A stretch of 64,000 nucleotides of DNA from contig JACEFZ010011456.1 in NCBI GenBank assembly GCA_014155875.1, positions 62,001-126,000 of the forward strand, in the 5' to 3' direction. A program made the translations under genes and the position numbers. The stretch comes from Cepaea nemoralis (Eukaryota > Mollusca > Gastropoda > Stylommatophora > Helicidae). Below the pieces are notes generated by a model, which made no database searches, was not told the origin of the DNA, and saw nothing but the letters and a program-made list of their open reading frames with translations. Each line of letters starts with the position of its first letter. Position 1 is the stretch's first letter. Below, piece after piece: positions 53,094-63,800 of the stretch.

Positions 53094-53535
53094 ATCATCA
53101 TCATCATCATATGCCATGCCGATAAGCGTGGGCGGTCATGTTTTGCCATCTCACTCGATCACCAGAGTCGTGGATCAGCTCCGTGTTTCTGTCTCGACCA
53201 TGCCACGTGGCCAAGCCATCCAAGTATTTACTTCTCGGTCTTCCCCTTGGCCTCTTCCCTACAATCTTGCCAGTTGTCACCAAGTTCTCCAATTCATTTC
53301 TTCTCATAACATGCCCAAAAAATTTTGACTGTCTACGTCTAATGTCTCTAATCAGTTTACGATCTTCATTTGTCTCTTAAAGGGCGTGTTCATGGGTTTT
53401 CCTGTCTGTCCATGGTATTCTTTGCATTTTCCTCAGAAACCGCATTTCCACAGCCATCAGATATTTTGCAGTTTGTCTTCTCATTGTCCACACTTCACAT
53501 CCATACAAAAGTACAGGTTCTATGTAGCTATAGGA
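53094..53535 (-). mobile_element. LINE-A 3' fragment
   Basis: Minus-strand open frames cover HVMRRNELENLVTTGKI, GKRPRGRPRSKYLDGLATWH, and upstream AVEMRFLRKMQRIPWT, with an ATC-rich tail at 53094-53110. Confidence 0.88.
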
Positions 53536-53873
53536 ATACTTTTACTTTAATCATTTCACTTTTGACAAAAGAAAAATACAAACAATTGTTTACCCATTAT
53601 AACCGACTTTCATGCGAACAGAATTCTCATGGTCACCACTCTCCAGGGTTGGCATCCTTAATACTGAATGACGCTAGGATACAGAAAAATGTATGATCAA
53701 ACATATGTTCCAGCACTCAGTTCTATACATACATGAATGTGTCAATGGATCTATTTATCAATGGGGATAAATTACTGAAAGTCAGCAAGAAGTTCTGAAT
53801 AGCAGTTTTCACTGCTGATGGGTGATGGAAATGTGATGAAAGGAATTATAAGAAGAACAAATATGGCTCTGCA
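53536..53873. other. Nothing recognised
   Basis: No repeat or coding signal recognised. Confidence 0.4.
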
Positions 53874-54478
53874 AAGAGTTGAGTTGAGTCAAGAACCGAC
53901 ATCAAAGCACTCGGTACATTCGCATACGTGCTCCATCCTCATCTGAAACATATAGTCAATCAATCAATCAGGTGCCGTCTCTGCAATGAAGGTTGGCTGC
54001 AATGGATCTCCAACACTGTCTGTCTCTCGCCATGACTGTACATTCTGTCAGGCTGATGTTCATCCATCTCTTGATGTTATCTTCCCACTTGTATTGTTGT
54101 CTACCTCTTGCTCGCTTGCCCTCAACCTTGCCCTCCAGTATGGTTTTTATAAGAGTATCATGTTTTTAACGTGGCCAAAATATTTCACTTGCCTCCTTTA
54201 ATTCTTTCATCAACTCTCTCTTCATTCCCAGTGTTTCTAGAACTTCTGCATTTAATTGTTTTAAACAGTGAAGAGTCCCAATACTATTGGTACCTGTAGC
54301 AGTCTGATTGTGTGCCCATATGGCCTTTCCTGCAAGTTTTTTTAGTGTCGATCAGTTCCTCTGGTCACTCCCTGCAGCACCATTCTCTCCAAGCTGTGAT
54401 GATCTATCTGTTCTTCTGCACTATACACATGATTCCAAAGGGCCTCGACCGCACCTGCTAAATCGTGCACCAATGTTG
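53874..54478 (-). mobile_element. RH1 LINE, interrupted by LINE-L
   Basis: 53874-53946 (CATACGTGCTCCATCCTCAT) and 54265-54478 (GTGAAGAGTCCCAATACTAT) are consecutive parts of RH1 in reverse. The LINE-L insert separates them, with AAACA at both borders. Confidence 0.78.
53950..54262 (-). mobile_element. LINE-L 3' fragment
   Basis: Minus strand: AEVLETLGMKRELMKELKE, then KTILEGKVEGKRARGRQQ, YKWEDNIKRWMNISLTECTV and WRSIAANLHCRDGT-stop, followed by a GATTGATTGATTG tail. Confidence 0.82.
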
Positions 54479-54484
54479 TTGAGC

Positions 54485-54820
54485 TGAGTTGAGCTAAGAA
54501 CCGACATCACTGCACTCAGGACATTCCCATACGCGCTCCATCCCCTCATTCAACAGCCAGCAAAGAGCCACACTACTAATCATTCCCACCGCTATCTGAT
54601 TGAAAGTTCTCCTGGATTCCCTTCTCAGTTTTGAGATTCTACCAGAACCCCTGCCGATCCCCCACAATCTCATCCTTTCCACATACGGGTTCTCATTCTG
54701 TTCCTCCACCTTGCCCCACAGGTACCCGACCACCTCTCCCTTGTCCATAGGTAATCTACCAACAAGAGGTACATTCCCTGCCAGCCTATCAGTCTGTTGC
54801 TGGTTGTTAAACAAGCAGAC
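54485..54820 (-). mobile_element. RH1 LINE 3' fragment, open frame
   Basis: Minus strand: QTDRLAGNVPLVGRLPMDKG, EVVGYLWGKVEEQNENPYVE, RRTFNQIAVGMISSVALCWL and WECPECSDVGS-stop, then a pentamer tail at 54478-54492. Confidence 0.87.
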
Positions 54821-54832
54821 GCAGGGGAATAA

Positions 54833-54876
54833 CATGAGTGCAGTGACGTTGGTTCTAAGCTCAACTCAACTCAACT
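54833..54876 (+). mobile_element. RH1 LINE, very short 3' end insertion
   Basis: GAGTGCAGTGACGTTGGTTC (codons ECSDVGS with one change), then a stop and the CTCAACTCAACTCAACTT tail, between two opposite-strand RH1 fragments. Confidence 0.75.
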
Positions 54877-55215
54877 TTCTACATGATTCCAGAGAGCCTT
54901 TACCACATCACATTTATCATAAAGTAGCTCCCTGTCCAGTGGGCCAGCAGCAGCCAGTCTATCAGACTGCTCATTTTCCCACACAACTGCACAACCTGGG
55001 CAGACAATCCATGATATGTTCATTTCCCCACACACCTGCACGCCCTAGGCAGACAACCCATGATATGTTCATTTCCCCACACACCTGCACACCCTGTGCA
55101 GACAATCCATGATATGTTCATTTCCCCACACACCTGCATGCCCTGGGCATACAACCCAATATATGTTCATTTCCCCACACACCTGCACACCCCAGGCAGA
55201 CAATCCATGATATGC
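54877..55215 (-). mobile_element. RH1 LINE fragment expanding into a minisatellite
   Basis: Minus strand: CPGCAVVWENEQSDRLAAAG, LLYDKCDVVKALWNHV. From about 54965 the codons around the GHAG motif are repeated about five times with a period near 50 bp (ATGATATGTTCATTTCCCCA, CACACCTGCAC). Confidence 0.82.
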
Positions 55216-55295
55216 TCATAATTTATGTAGAGTGATGCCAGCCACTCCACCCAAAACATCCAAGTTTCCATTTTTCAAAAATACTCTAGGTTAGG

Positions 55296-56240
55296 TTAAG
55301 TCAGTCGTGGTTCCAACTTCACGGTAAACTCTGTTCATTATGCTCCATCCTATGCTAGTCAATATCACACGAAACACTCCTCACTCTCCCGTGTGTTGCC
55401 GGGGCCCATAAGGGAAGCAAAGAATAGTAACACTGTTGCCTACCATGCATGTCGTAAGAGGCGACTAAGGATGCTATGGTTCCGTCGCCCTGCTACTGAG
55501 TGAGTGCGTGGCGCGACACTGAGCTGTGAGTTTCATGTGAAATGCTTTTGAATCTGCCTGAGGTGTTTTGGAACATGACTGCATGTTCGGAGCAATAGCA
55601 ACTGGCTATGTCCCAGAGTTGACTGGTTTTTTGCCTTATGCAGAAATGCGTGGCTGCTGGGCTTCTGGTTGACTGCCACAACCATCGACGATGAACTGTA
55701 TTTTCGTGGACTGTGTGGGTGAACATCTAGGAAAGATCCAGATGGTAAAATGACTGCCGATGCCATCAGAGATGAACTGGGTGTTTCGTGGGGGACTAGT
55801 GTGTTGACATTCTGGTGGCGGCATTATGCACAGTGTATCTGTGCGGGTTGTTGTGTGTCGAGACTCCTGTCTTTTCCACTTTTCACATTGGGCAGTAGGG
55901 AGCATTTTGTGTGATATTCACTGGCACAGGAACAGAGTATAATGGGGACGACCCGTTACTGTGAAGTTGGAACCGCGACTAACTAACTAACTAACACTCC
56001 TCACTACCCAATGTGAAAAGTGGAACAGACAGGAGTCTCGACAAACTAACAGCCCACACAGGTATACTATGCATAATGCCGCTGCCAGAATGCCAACACA
56101 AAAGTCTGCAATGAAAAATACAGTTCATCATCGATGGAAGTGGCAGTCACTAGAAAACCAACAGTCACACATTACTGCATAATGCAACCCAGTTCAGCAA
56201 CCGACCGGCTGTCATTTTTCTGAACGTACAGTTCACGCTA
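55296..56240. repeat. Family G inverted-repeat complex
   Basis: 55305-55380 is the reverse of 55895-55975 (GTTCCAACTTCAC, then GTCAATATCACACGAAACAC and its variant). 55990-56230 is an inverted copy of about 55640-55885 (GTGAAAAGTGGAACAGACAG, CAGTTCATCATCGATGG). The junction carries a TAAC repeat (55978-55996). A family K piece sits at 55398-55480. Confidence 0.7.
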
Positions 56241-56289
56241 CAAACAACCGCGGACAGATGTAAAAGCCTGTGAGTCCCAAACACATATC

Positions 56290-56850
56290 TGGCTGTGCTG
56301 CCCTCTAAACACTGAAAGGCTATTGGCACAGCCTCAACTTCCATTCTCTTGTGTACATTATATTAACATATGTCAAACTTCCCATTTTAAACTGTGTCCA
56401 TTTGTCTTCTCAATAAAAGCCCACCCACTCTCTTTACCTCTGAACTCAGGCCCATCAGTATATATAATTACATCACTGGGGTGTGTGTTGTCTTCTATCA
56501 GCTGTTGCACAGACACTAACACCCACTGCCCTTTCTCAACATCCTCTGCCCAATGTAACTATGCAGTGCTTTATCTTTATGAGGTACCATGACCATTTTT
56601 TCTCCATGCACTATCCTGCCCATTTCATACACCTGACTGATTGTGTCTTCAGATTGTGCCATACAAGACCTGCTTCTCTTGATTCTATGTCCCTTGGTAT
56701 GGTCTAAAATTGTGCACTGGGGATGTTCCCTATGTGCATACCATCCTGTGGGTGCATCTTTATGATATTCTACTGGAGTATCTCTAATTCTCTACAGTAG
56801 GGTCTACTGACATTACCTTTTCTCATCTGGCACTAAGGAGGACAGGCAGA
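56290..56850 (-). mobile_element. RH1 LINE, N-terminal RNase H part
   Basis: Minus strand gives VIIYTDGPEFRGKESGWAFI followed by EKTNGHSLK, the first RNase H strand with its Asp. Probably the upstream part of the 54877-55215 copy, separated by the family G complex. Confidence 0.7.
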
Positions 56851-57680
56851 GCTAGTCAAAAGAGCTGTCAATGTCAGTGCCGGTACTGAGTCAAAGAGCG
56901 GTCATACTGACAATACTGACACTGATTGTGCTTTTGCAATGCATTCTTAACTCTGTATTTAATCACGGCCGCTTGTTTTTAACAAAGTTCACTTGTGAAT
57001 TCAGTCTGATCGATGGATGGGAGGGGTTGTTGCAGTGACAAATTTCACTGAAACTCAAAATAGACGGAGACATCGAGTTAAATGGAGCACTGTGCAATGG
57101 ACCAGAAAAATAATAATAATAATTTATAAACAAACACAGAACAACTGGTGTCGTCTGCTAGTACAAGCTGAGAGGAAATACTAAATACTGGGGACAAGAT
57201 CTGAGCACTATAGTATACTTATTAATAAATAATAATATTCTTGATTTGAGAATGTTTCGAATGCGAGTGATGATTTACTATTTATTTAGTAAATTAAAAA
57301 TTAGTATTAGAAGATCATAAGATGTGCAGTCCAGTCAGGATGATCTGTCTCTACTAAGTTAATTAATTAACTAGATATGCTTAAAGAGGGTCTGTCATTT
57401 AAGTGAAGAAGCCATCAAGACTTACTTGAAGCTGGAAATATCAAATAAATAGAAATCAGAGCGCAATTGTTCTTGGTGCACAACAGACAAGATCAAGAAG
57501 GCAGCCAGCGGACGGCCAGCAGACGGGAGTGGAATCAGAATAAAATACTACCGGAAACTGGATTACAAATGTTTTCAATTACGGTATGTGGAAGTTTCGA
57601 CATATTGTTTTGTTTGTTCAGAAATAACTATTAACTATGTATATAAATAACTCTATGATAGGCACAATCTATAATATATG
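56851..57680. other. Nothing recognised
   Basis: A short AAT run near 57108-57122 only. I searched it for a first aPKC exon and found no convincing one. Confidence 0.4.
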
Positions 57681-57682
57681 GT

Positions 57683-57855
57683 AAGATCGAAGGGAACAGA
57701 CCAAGGGGAAGACCTAGATGTAGAAGCAAATACCTGGATCGCTTGGCCTCGTGGCATGGTCGAGACAGAAACACGGAGCTGATCCACGACTCTGGTGATC
57801 GAGTGAGACGGCAGAACATGACCGCCCACGCTTACCGGCATGACACATGATGGAT
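57683..57855 (+). mobile_element. LINE-A 3' end
   Basis: KIEGNRPRGRPRCRSKYLDR codons, then WHGRDRNTELIHDSGDRVRR and HAYRHDT-stop, tail GATGGATATTT. A small in-frame insertion adds two codons after GRPR. Confidence 0.85.
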
Positions 57856-57915
57856 ATTTATATATATAATATATATACACACACAAACACACAACACACA
57901 CACACACACACACAC
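57856..57915. repeat. (TA)n/(CA)n microsatellite
   Basis: Directly follows the LINE-A tail, another simple repeat at an element 3' end. Confidence 0.9.
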
Positions 57916-57949
57916 AACCAAAGTGGCACTTATATATAACATCAGATGT

Positions 57950-58525
57950 AAGAATAAGATGTACGACACAACAGAGATTAAGAGCAGAATGGGGCAGGCA
58001 AAATCCGCATTTCAGAAAATGAAGAGCATCTTAAACTTATACTTATGCAATAAGTCGCTATCATTTTATCAATGAATGTAAGAAAGAGAGTGCTAAAATG
58101 CTATATAGAACCAGTTTTGCTGTATGGCAGCGAATCTTAGAATGTAAATGAACAAATTAGGAAGAACTTAGAAGCAACAGAGATGTGGTTTTTAAGACGA
58201 ATGTTGCAAATTCCTTGGACTGCCGGAGTAACAACGATTGCCTGAAAGAGGCTAATGAAACTAGAACATTATACACAACAATAAGAAAGAGACAAACGGC
58301 TTTCTTTGGACATGTGGTGAGAAGAGAGGCATTGGAGAACATCGTGACAACTGGAAAGATCCAGGGGAAGAGAGGCAGAGGAAGACCAAGAGAAATGATG
58401 CTGGACGGATTGAGACGGTGGCATGGAAGAATATCAACGGCAGAGTTGACCTAGAACACCAAAGACCGAGATCTGTGGAGAGCCATGAACGCCTACGCCA
58501 GCCGGCAGGTTATTTGATGACGATG
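57950..58525 (+). mobile_element. LINE-B 3' fragment
   Basis: ETRTLYTTIRKRQTAFFGHV, VRREALENIVTTGKIQGKRG and RPREMMLDGLRRWHGRISTA, interrupted by a stop, then a GATGATGATG tail. Confidence 0.88.
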
Positions 58526-58528
58526 ATG

Positions 58529-58530
<2 letters not shown>

Positions 58531-58559
<29 letters not shown>
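58531..58559. repeat. (CA)n microsatellite
   Basis: About 14 CA units between LINE-B and LINE-A. Confidence 0.93.
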
Positions 58560-58560
<1 letters not shown>

Positions 58561-60078
58561 TAATTATAAATGAATATAATGTATGTTGTAAAACGGTATC
58601 TATGAAAAATTATACATAAAAGAATGATGATAAGCTATGCACATCTTATGATTAATGCTTTAGAAGAATATGGAATAGATAAAGTTACCAGTCTGCTTAA
58701 TACAATATATGATACTGGAAATATACCTCATGAATTATGTAATTCTGTATTTATTGCAATCCCAAAGAAATCAGGAGCCTTGGAATGTGATCAACATCGA
58801 ACAATTAGTATTATGAGTCACATCACGAAGATTTTGCTAAGAATCATCATGCAAAGAATTAGGAGGAAAATACAACCTGAAATAGGAGAAGAACAATGTG
58901 GGTTTGTAGAAGGAAAGGGTACAGTAAATGCTGTGTACTTACTGAGAACCGTAATTGAACGATCTATAGAAGTAAACAAAGATCTACACCTTTGCTTTAT
59001 TGACTACACAAAGGCTTTTGATAAAGTGAGACATGTCGACATGATAAGGATGCTTGAAGATCTACAAATTGATGGAAAAGACCTTAGACTTGTAAAAAAC
59101 ATATATTGGAAACAACAAGCTGCCATAAGAGTTGATAATGAAGTAGGCCAATATCAGCCTATTAAGAGAGATGTGAGACAGGGATATGTAATGTCTCCAG
59201 ATCTGTTTTCCCTTTACAGTGAAAGTATTTTCGGAAATATTGAAGATATGGAAGGAATCAACATTGGGGGACGATACATCAATAACATTAGATATGCAGA
59301 CGATACAGTCTTGATTGCAGACAATGAACAGGACCTGCAACATTTAGTAGATGCAGTTGTTACACACAGTGAACAACGAGGGTTAGAATTAAATTGTAAA
59401 AAGACACAGGTTATGGTCGTCACTAGGAAGAACGAAATACCACAATGTAATATACAAGTAAATGGGAATATTCTTCAACAAGTGAATAGGTACAATTATC
59501 TCGGAACAGTAATAACATCTGATGGGAGATGCCTTGAAGAGATTAGAACAAGAATCGCCATGTCTAAGGTAGCCTTTAGCAAGATGAAAAACATACTGAC
59601 CAATAAAAAGATGTCAATTGAAACGAGAAAAAGAGTGTTGAGGTGCTACATAGAACCTGTACTTTTATATGGATGTGAAGCTTGGACAATGAGCAGTCAA
59701 GCTGAAAAACATCTGATGGCTGTAGAAATGTGGTTTCTGAGGAAAATGCAAAGAATACCATGGACAGCCAGAAAGACCAATGAACAGGTCCTTCAAGAAA
59801 CAAACGAAGATCGTAAACTGATTAGAGACATTAGACGCAGACAGTCAAAATTTTTTGGGCATGTTATGAGAAGAAATGAATTGGAGAACTTGGTGACAAC
59901 TGGTAAGATCGAAGGGAACAGACCAAGAGGAAGACCTAGAAGCAAATACCTGGATGGCTTGGCCACATGGCATGGTCGAGACAGGAACACGGAGCTGATC
60001 CACGACTCTGGTGATCGAGTGAGATGGCAAAACATGACCGCCCACGCTTTCCGGCATGGCACATGATTGATTGATTGA
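58560..60078 (+). mobile_element. LINE-A with intact 480-codon reverse transcriptase frame
   Basis: The frame 58624-60066 encodes most of a non-LTR reverse transcriptase. Seen: NSVFIAIPKKSG (41-51), FIDYTKAFD with catalytic D127, RQGYVMSPDLF (185-195, where the family usually has RQGC), RYADDTVLIAD with D226 and D227, YLGTVITSDG (292-301), and the C-terminal FFGHVMRRNELENLVTTGKI and RPRGRPRSKYLDG. The endonuclease and first RT motifs are lost, so it cannot be autonomous and the first Met is internal. The 3' tail is GATTGATTGATTGA. The lack of stops suggests a young copy. Clade (RTE-like or a relative) not settled by eye. Confidence 0.92.
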
Positions 60079-60117
60079 ACTTAATAACAAATAGCCTACA
60101 CTTTAAAAAACATTCAT

Positions 60118-60770
60118 CATCATCAAGTGCCGTGCCGACTGGCGTAGGCGTTCATGACTCTCCACAGATCTCGGTCTTTGGTTTTTTTTGATAACTCTGC
60201 CGTTGATATTCCTCCATGCCACCGTTGCAATCCATCCAGCATCATTTCTCGTGGTCTGCCTCTGCCTCTCTTCCCCTCGATCTTTCCAGTTGTCACGATG
60301 TTCTCCAGCATCCCTCTTCTCATCACATGACCAAAAAAAGCTGTTTGTCTCTTTCTTATTGTTGTATATAATGTTCTAGTTTCGCCAGCCTCTTTAAGGC
60401 ATTCGTCGTTAGTTACTTTGGCATTCCAAGGAATTCGCAACATTCGTCTAAGGAACCACATCTCTGTTGCTTCCAATCTCTTCCTAATTTGTTCATTTAT
60501 ATTCCAAGATTCACAGCCATACAGCAAAACAGGTTCTATATAGCTCATTATCACTCTCTTTCTTACATTCAATGATAGCGACTTACTGCATAAGGTATTC
60601 TTCATTTTTTTAAATGCAGCCTTTGCTTACCCTATTCTGCTCTTAATCTGTTGTGCAGCTTCCATCTGATGTTATAAATGTCCCTAGATATTTAAAGCTA
60701 TCCACTTGGTGAAGAATTTTCCCTTCTATCTCTATTTCACATTTAAGAAGCCGACTGTCTGGCCGAGGAG
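60118..60770 (-). mobile_element. LINE-B 3' fragment, open frame
   Basis: The 160-codon frame 60605-60123 reads SYIEPVLLYGCESWNINEQI, EMWFLRRMLRIPWNAKVTND, AFFGHVMRRGMLENIVTTGK and RGRPREMMLDGLQRWHGG, ending ASRHGT. Upstream to 60770 KYLGTFITSDG is still visible. The tail is ATGATGATGA on the minus strand. Convergent with the LINE-A copy, 40 bp away. Confidence 0.9.
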
Positions 60771-61009
60771 TTAGCAGCTTTCTCCATTAACCCCGAATAA
60801 TTCTCGTGGTCGACGTGAGCGCACGAGAATTAGAAGTGGTTCGAGTCGCACCAGTGACTTATGAGAGTATGGAGCCGGTCGCGCAGAAAGTCGTGGCGTG
60901 CTGATGATTGTAATCTAGCCTAGGAATCAACATACAGCTGAAAGATGCTGGTGTTGACCGCAATATCCTGAAACAGGATGGAAACGCGGGAAAAAATTTT
61001 TTAAGAAGT
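60771..61009. other. Unclassified stretch with an 11-bp stem
   Basis: TAATTCTCGTG (60798-60808) pairs with CACGAGAATTA (60832-60842). GTGGTTCGAGTCGCACC just after resembles a B box. No second copy recognised. Confidence 0.4.
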
Positions 61010-61560
61010 AGAATATAAATCGCAATGTGCATTTCGCAAGATGAAGAATATTTTCTGCAATATAATTATATCATTGTCAATCGAGGTTTGAAAAAAAAAG
61101 CCTTATAAGTTATAAGAGCTATTTTGAATCAATCCTGATATTCGGAAGCAAGTCCATAGACAGTTAGCAGGCTATTAACTTTAATGTATATGGAAGCCGT
61201 TGAGATGTCGTTTTATAGATAAATGATGAAATATATTGGACTGATAAAAGGCGTAAAGGAGATATCATGAAAGAAGTTAACTCACAAAGAGAACTGGTTA
61301 CCAGCACCAGAAGTCAACATTCTGTGGTATGCCGTGAGAAGGGGAAAGCTGAAAGTACTTGACAACAGACAAGTAGTCAGAAAGGAGGAGATGCAGGGGG
61401 GAGACCCAGAGAGAAGATGCTAAACAATAACACAGTTTGACATATTGTCGTGGTGGAACATCGGTAACAGAAATTATTGGCAGTGCACGAGACAGAAGAT
61501 TGTGGGCTGATATATCCACCACCTCCACCAGGATGGACTAAAAGAAGTTGCTACCATGGA
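61010..61560 (+). mobile_element. Old LINE relic (LINE-C relative)
   Basis: Codons for MEAVEMSFYR, QRELVTSTRSQHSVVC and TDNRQVVRKEEMQGGDPERR align loosely with EMWFYRRM, QLITNIRKRQSTFCGHVMR and TTGKI-x-GKR of LINE-C. Many stops. Confidence 0.6.
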
Positions 61561-62035
61561 TTTCTAATGTTTGATACAACTTACCTTGGGAAGCAAGTAG
61601 TTGTGTTAATTTATTTTGTGGATTTTTTTTTTCGTTTTTAAAAGAAAAAATCTATTTATGTTGTCCTGTCCTTGACAAAGATTCTTAGAATCGAAATGTC
61701 GACCGTCCATTGTGCCCTATTGCACTTTTTTTAATTATTTAATTTTATTATTTCATTTTATATATTTATTGATTGTTTCTGATTTTGGATGTCACACTTT
61801 GTTTTCACCTGTGTATGATGGATTTCTTTTTAAGGTGTGTACATTGTGTCTGTGTTTAGTATGTCTCTTCTTTTCGCAGGAGCTAACTAAATGTACCTAA
61901 TTGTTTGCAATTCATATTACCTTGAGTCCGCAAAGTATTTGCTGTCATAACTTAAAAATAAAAGTTCTTTAAAGTACCTCTAATACATGCTAATGTTTAT
62001 GGTTATTAAGACTTCAGACCATTTCTCAGTACTAT
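61561..62035. other. T-rich stretch with Penelope-like motif
   Basis: 61672-61704 (CTTGACAAAGATTCTTAGAA, TCGAAATGTCG) resembles the short stem plus GAAA-x-GTC motif near Penelope-like element ends. No protein-coding remnant seen. Confidence 0.3.
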
Positions 62036-62725
62036 TGATGGTGATATCAAAGAAACGGACTGTGTACCTAAATGTGCAATTAAAGTACAGGATGTTATTT
62101 TTGGGGGCAAGTGCAGAAATTCAAAATATGGATAACATCAGACGGAAGATGCGTAACTGAGATAAAGAGCAGAATAGGACAATCAAAAACTACATTAACA
62201 TTCTCTCAAATGAAGAAAAATTCGTGCAATAAGTCACTGTTCTTGAAAGTTAGAAAAAGAGTTCTTGCATGTTACATAGAACCAGTTTTAACATACGGCT
62301 GCGAGTTCAGGAAAATTACAATTAGAAAACAGGCGAAAAATATCCACGGAAGCCTTCGAAATGTGGTTTTATAGAAGAATGTTGAAAATTAATTGGACAG
62401 TCCAAATTAGCAATCAATTGTTTTAATGGAAACTGAGTTGCAAAGACAACTTATCACAAACATCGGAAAGAGGCAGTCATCGTTTTTTTGGCCACGTTAT
62501 GGGAAGACAAAAACTGAAACATGTTGTGATAACCGGAAAGATTTGCGGAAAGAGAGATAGAGAAAGACAGCGTGAGAATATTCTTGGCAGTGTTGTGACA
62601 TGGCGCGGAAGGAAGTCTACACACGAATTGATCCATGACGTCGGAGATCGCAAAATGTGGAGAGGTATGATCGCCCACGCCAGCCGACAAGGCACTGGAT
62701 GATGATGGAGATGATGATGATTTCT
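62036..62725 (+). mobile_element. LINE-C 3' fragment
   Basis: WITSDGRCVTEIKSRIGQSK, RKRVLACYIEPVLTYGCE, CGKRDRERQRENILGSVVTW and HELIHDVGDRKMWRGMIAHA, ending ASRQGTG, tail GATGATGGAGATGATGATGA. Frameshifts near 62330 and 62500. Confidence 0.87.
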
Positions 62726-62859
62726 GCATACAAATATCGACCACTCCATATCGCCCATGGCTCAATTGCCCTGTTCTTACTTGGTGGAGTGGCTATTTGA
62801 TTGGTACGAGATACTATAGGTTGTTTGTTTAGGTATTGTTTAATTAAGAGATAGGTCTT

Positions 62860-63395
62860 GGTGAGATATGATTGAGCTACCGTATGACAGTAGACGTTAC
62901 TACCTGCTTTCTGTTAGCTCCGAATGTTGGCCGTTGCTCACCAAACCCAACACCACACAATATTCCAATAGCTTCACGTGGAGGAGCGCAATTAGTAGGG
63001 TACAAGCCTATCCTAGTGCGAGGAAATGCAACCTAAAGACTACATGTAATTGCAGGCTCTAAGCCTTGGTCGGCAACTGGTCTAGGAACGAAGCTCTGAC
63101 AGACCGACAGTAAGAGCATTGCTTTGCTGATCCGACAGCTTCTGCATCTTGTCATGTTCCAGGTGTATTGGTGTTACCTTTCCTCGGGACTAAACTAGGC
63201 AGACCGAAAGAGGGATCGTGCTACAAGGGAAATACATGACCTCTACAAATCAACCGAGGTTTTGTGCTTTGTAGAGGTGTAACTCCAGCCCTGATCCCGT
63301 CAATGGTTTGCAGTTATTATGCCTTTAAAAAAAAAACACACACACACACACATTGTAACAAACTATCATCTGTCAAGACGGCAAGGTGCCAGTAA
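62860..63395 (+). repeat. Family F copy
   Basis: GATTGAGCTACCGTATGACA, GGCAACTGGTCTAGGAACG and AACTATCATCTGTCAAGACG. It contains an A-run and a (CA)n run (63328-63352) that the 42115 copy lacks. Confidence 0.85.
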
Positions 63396-63442
63396 GAGAT
63401 TGATTAGCTTTTGCTGGTTGAGGAATTGGTTAGGCTTCGCTT

Positions 63443-63800
63443 TGCAGGCAATCAGTCAATCATTCAATCATGTCCCATGCCAGAAAGCATGGGCGGTCAT
63501 GACTCGCCATTTCACTCGATCACCAGAGTTGTGGATCAGCTCAGTGTTCCTGTCTCGACCACGCCATGTGCAAGCCATCCAGGTATTTACTTCTCAGTCT
63601 TCCCCTTGGTCTGTTCCCTTTGATCTTGCCATTTGTCATTAAGTTCTCCAATCCATTTCTTATCATAACATGTCCAAAAAATGTTGACTGTCTACGTATA
63701 ATTTCTCTAATCAATTTACTATTTTCATTTGTCTCCTGCAGTACTAGGTCATTGGTTTTTCTGCCTATCCATGATATTCTTTGCAGGCCACGACACAGAA
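63443..63800 (-). mobile_element. LINE-A 3' fragment
   Basis: Plus-strand tail AATCAGTCAATCATTCAATC, then CATGGGCGGTCATGACTCGC and CAAGCCATCCAGGTATTTAC, the reverse of LINE-A codons. Minus-strand frame partly open (LENLMTNGKIKGNRP-like). Confidence 0.86.

Noticed and set aside
59793..60062. Minus-strand frame conserved at several sites (SRPCHVAKPSRYLLLGLPLG)
   Set aside because: Antisense of the LINE-A C-terminus; conservation reflects the LINE copies.
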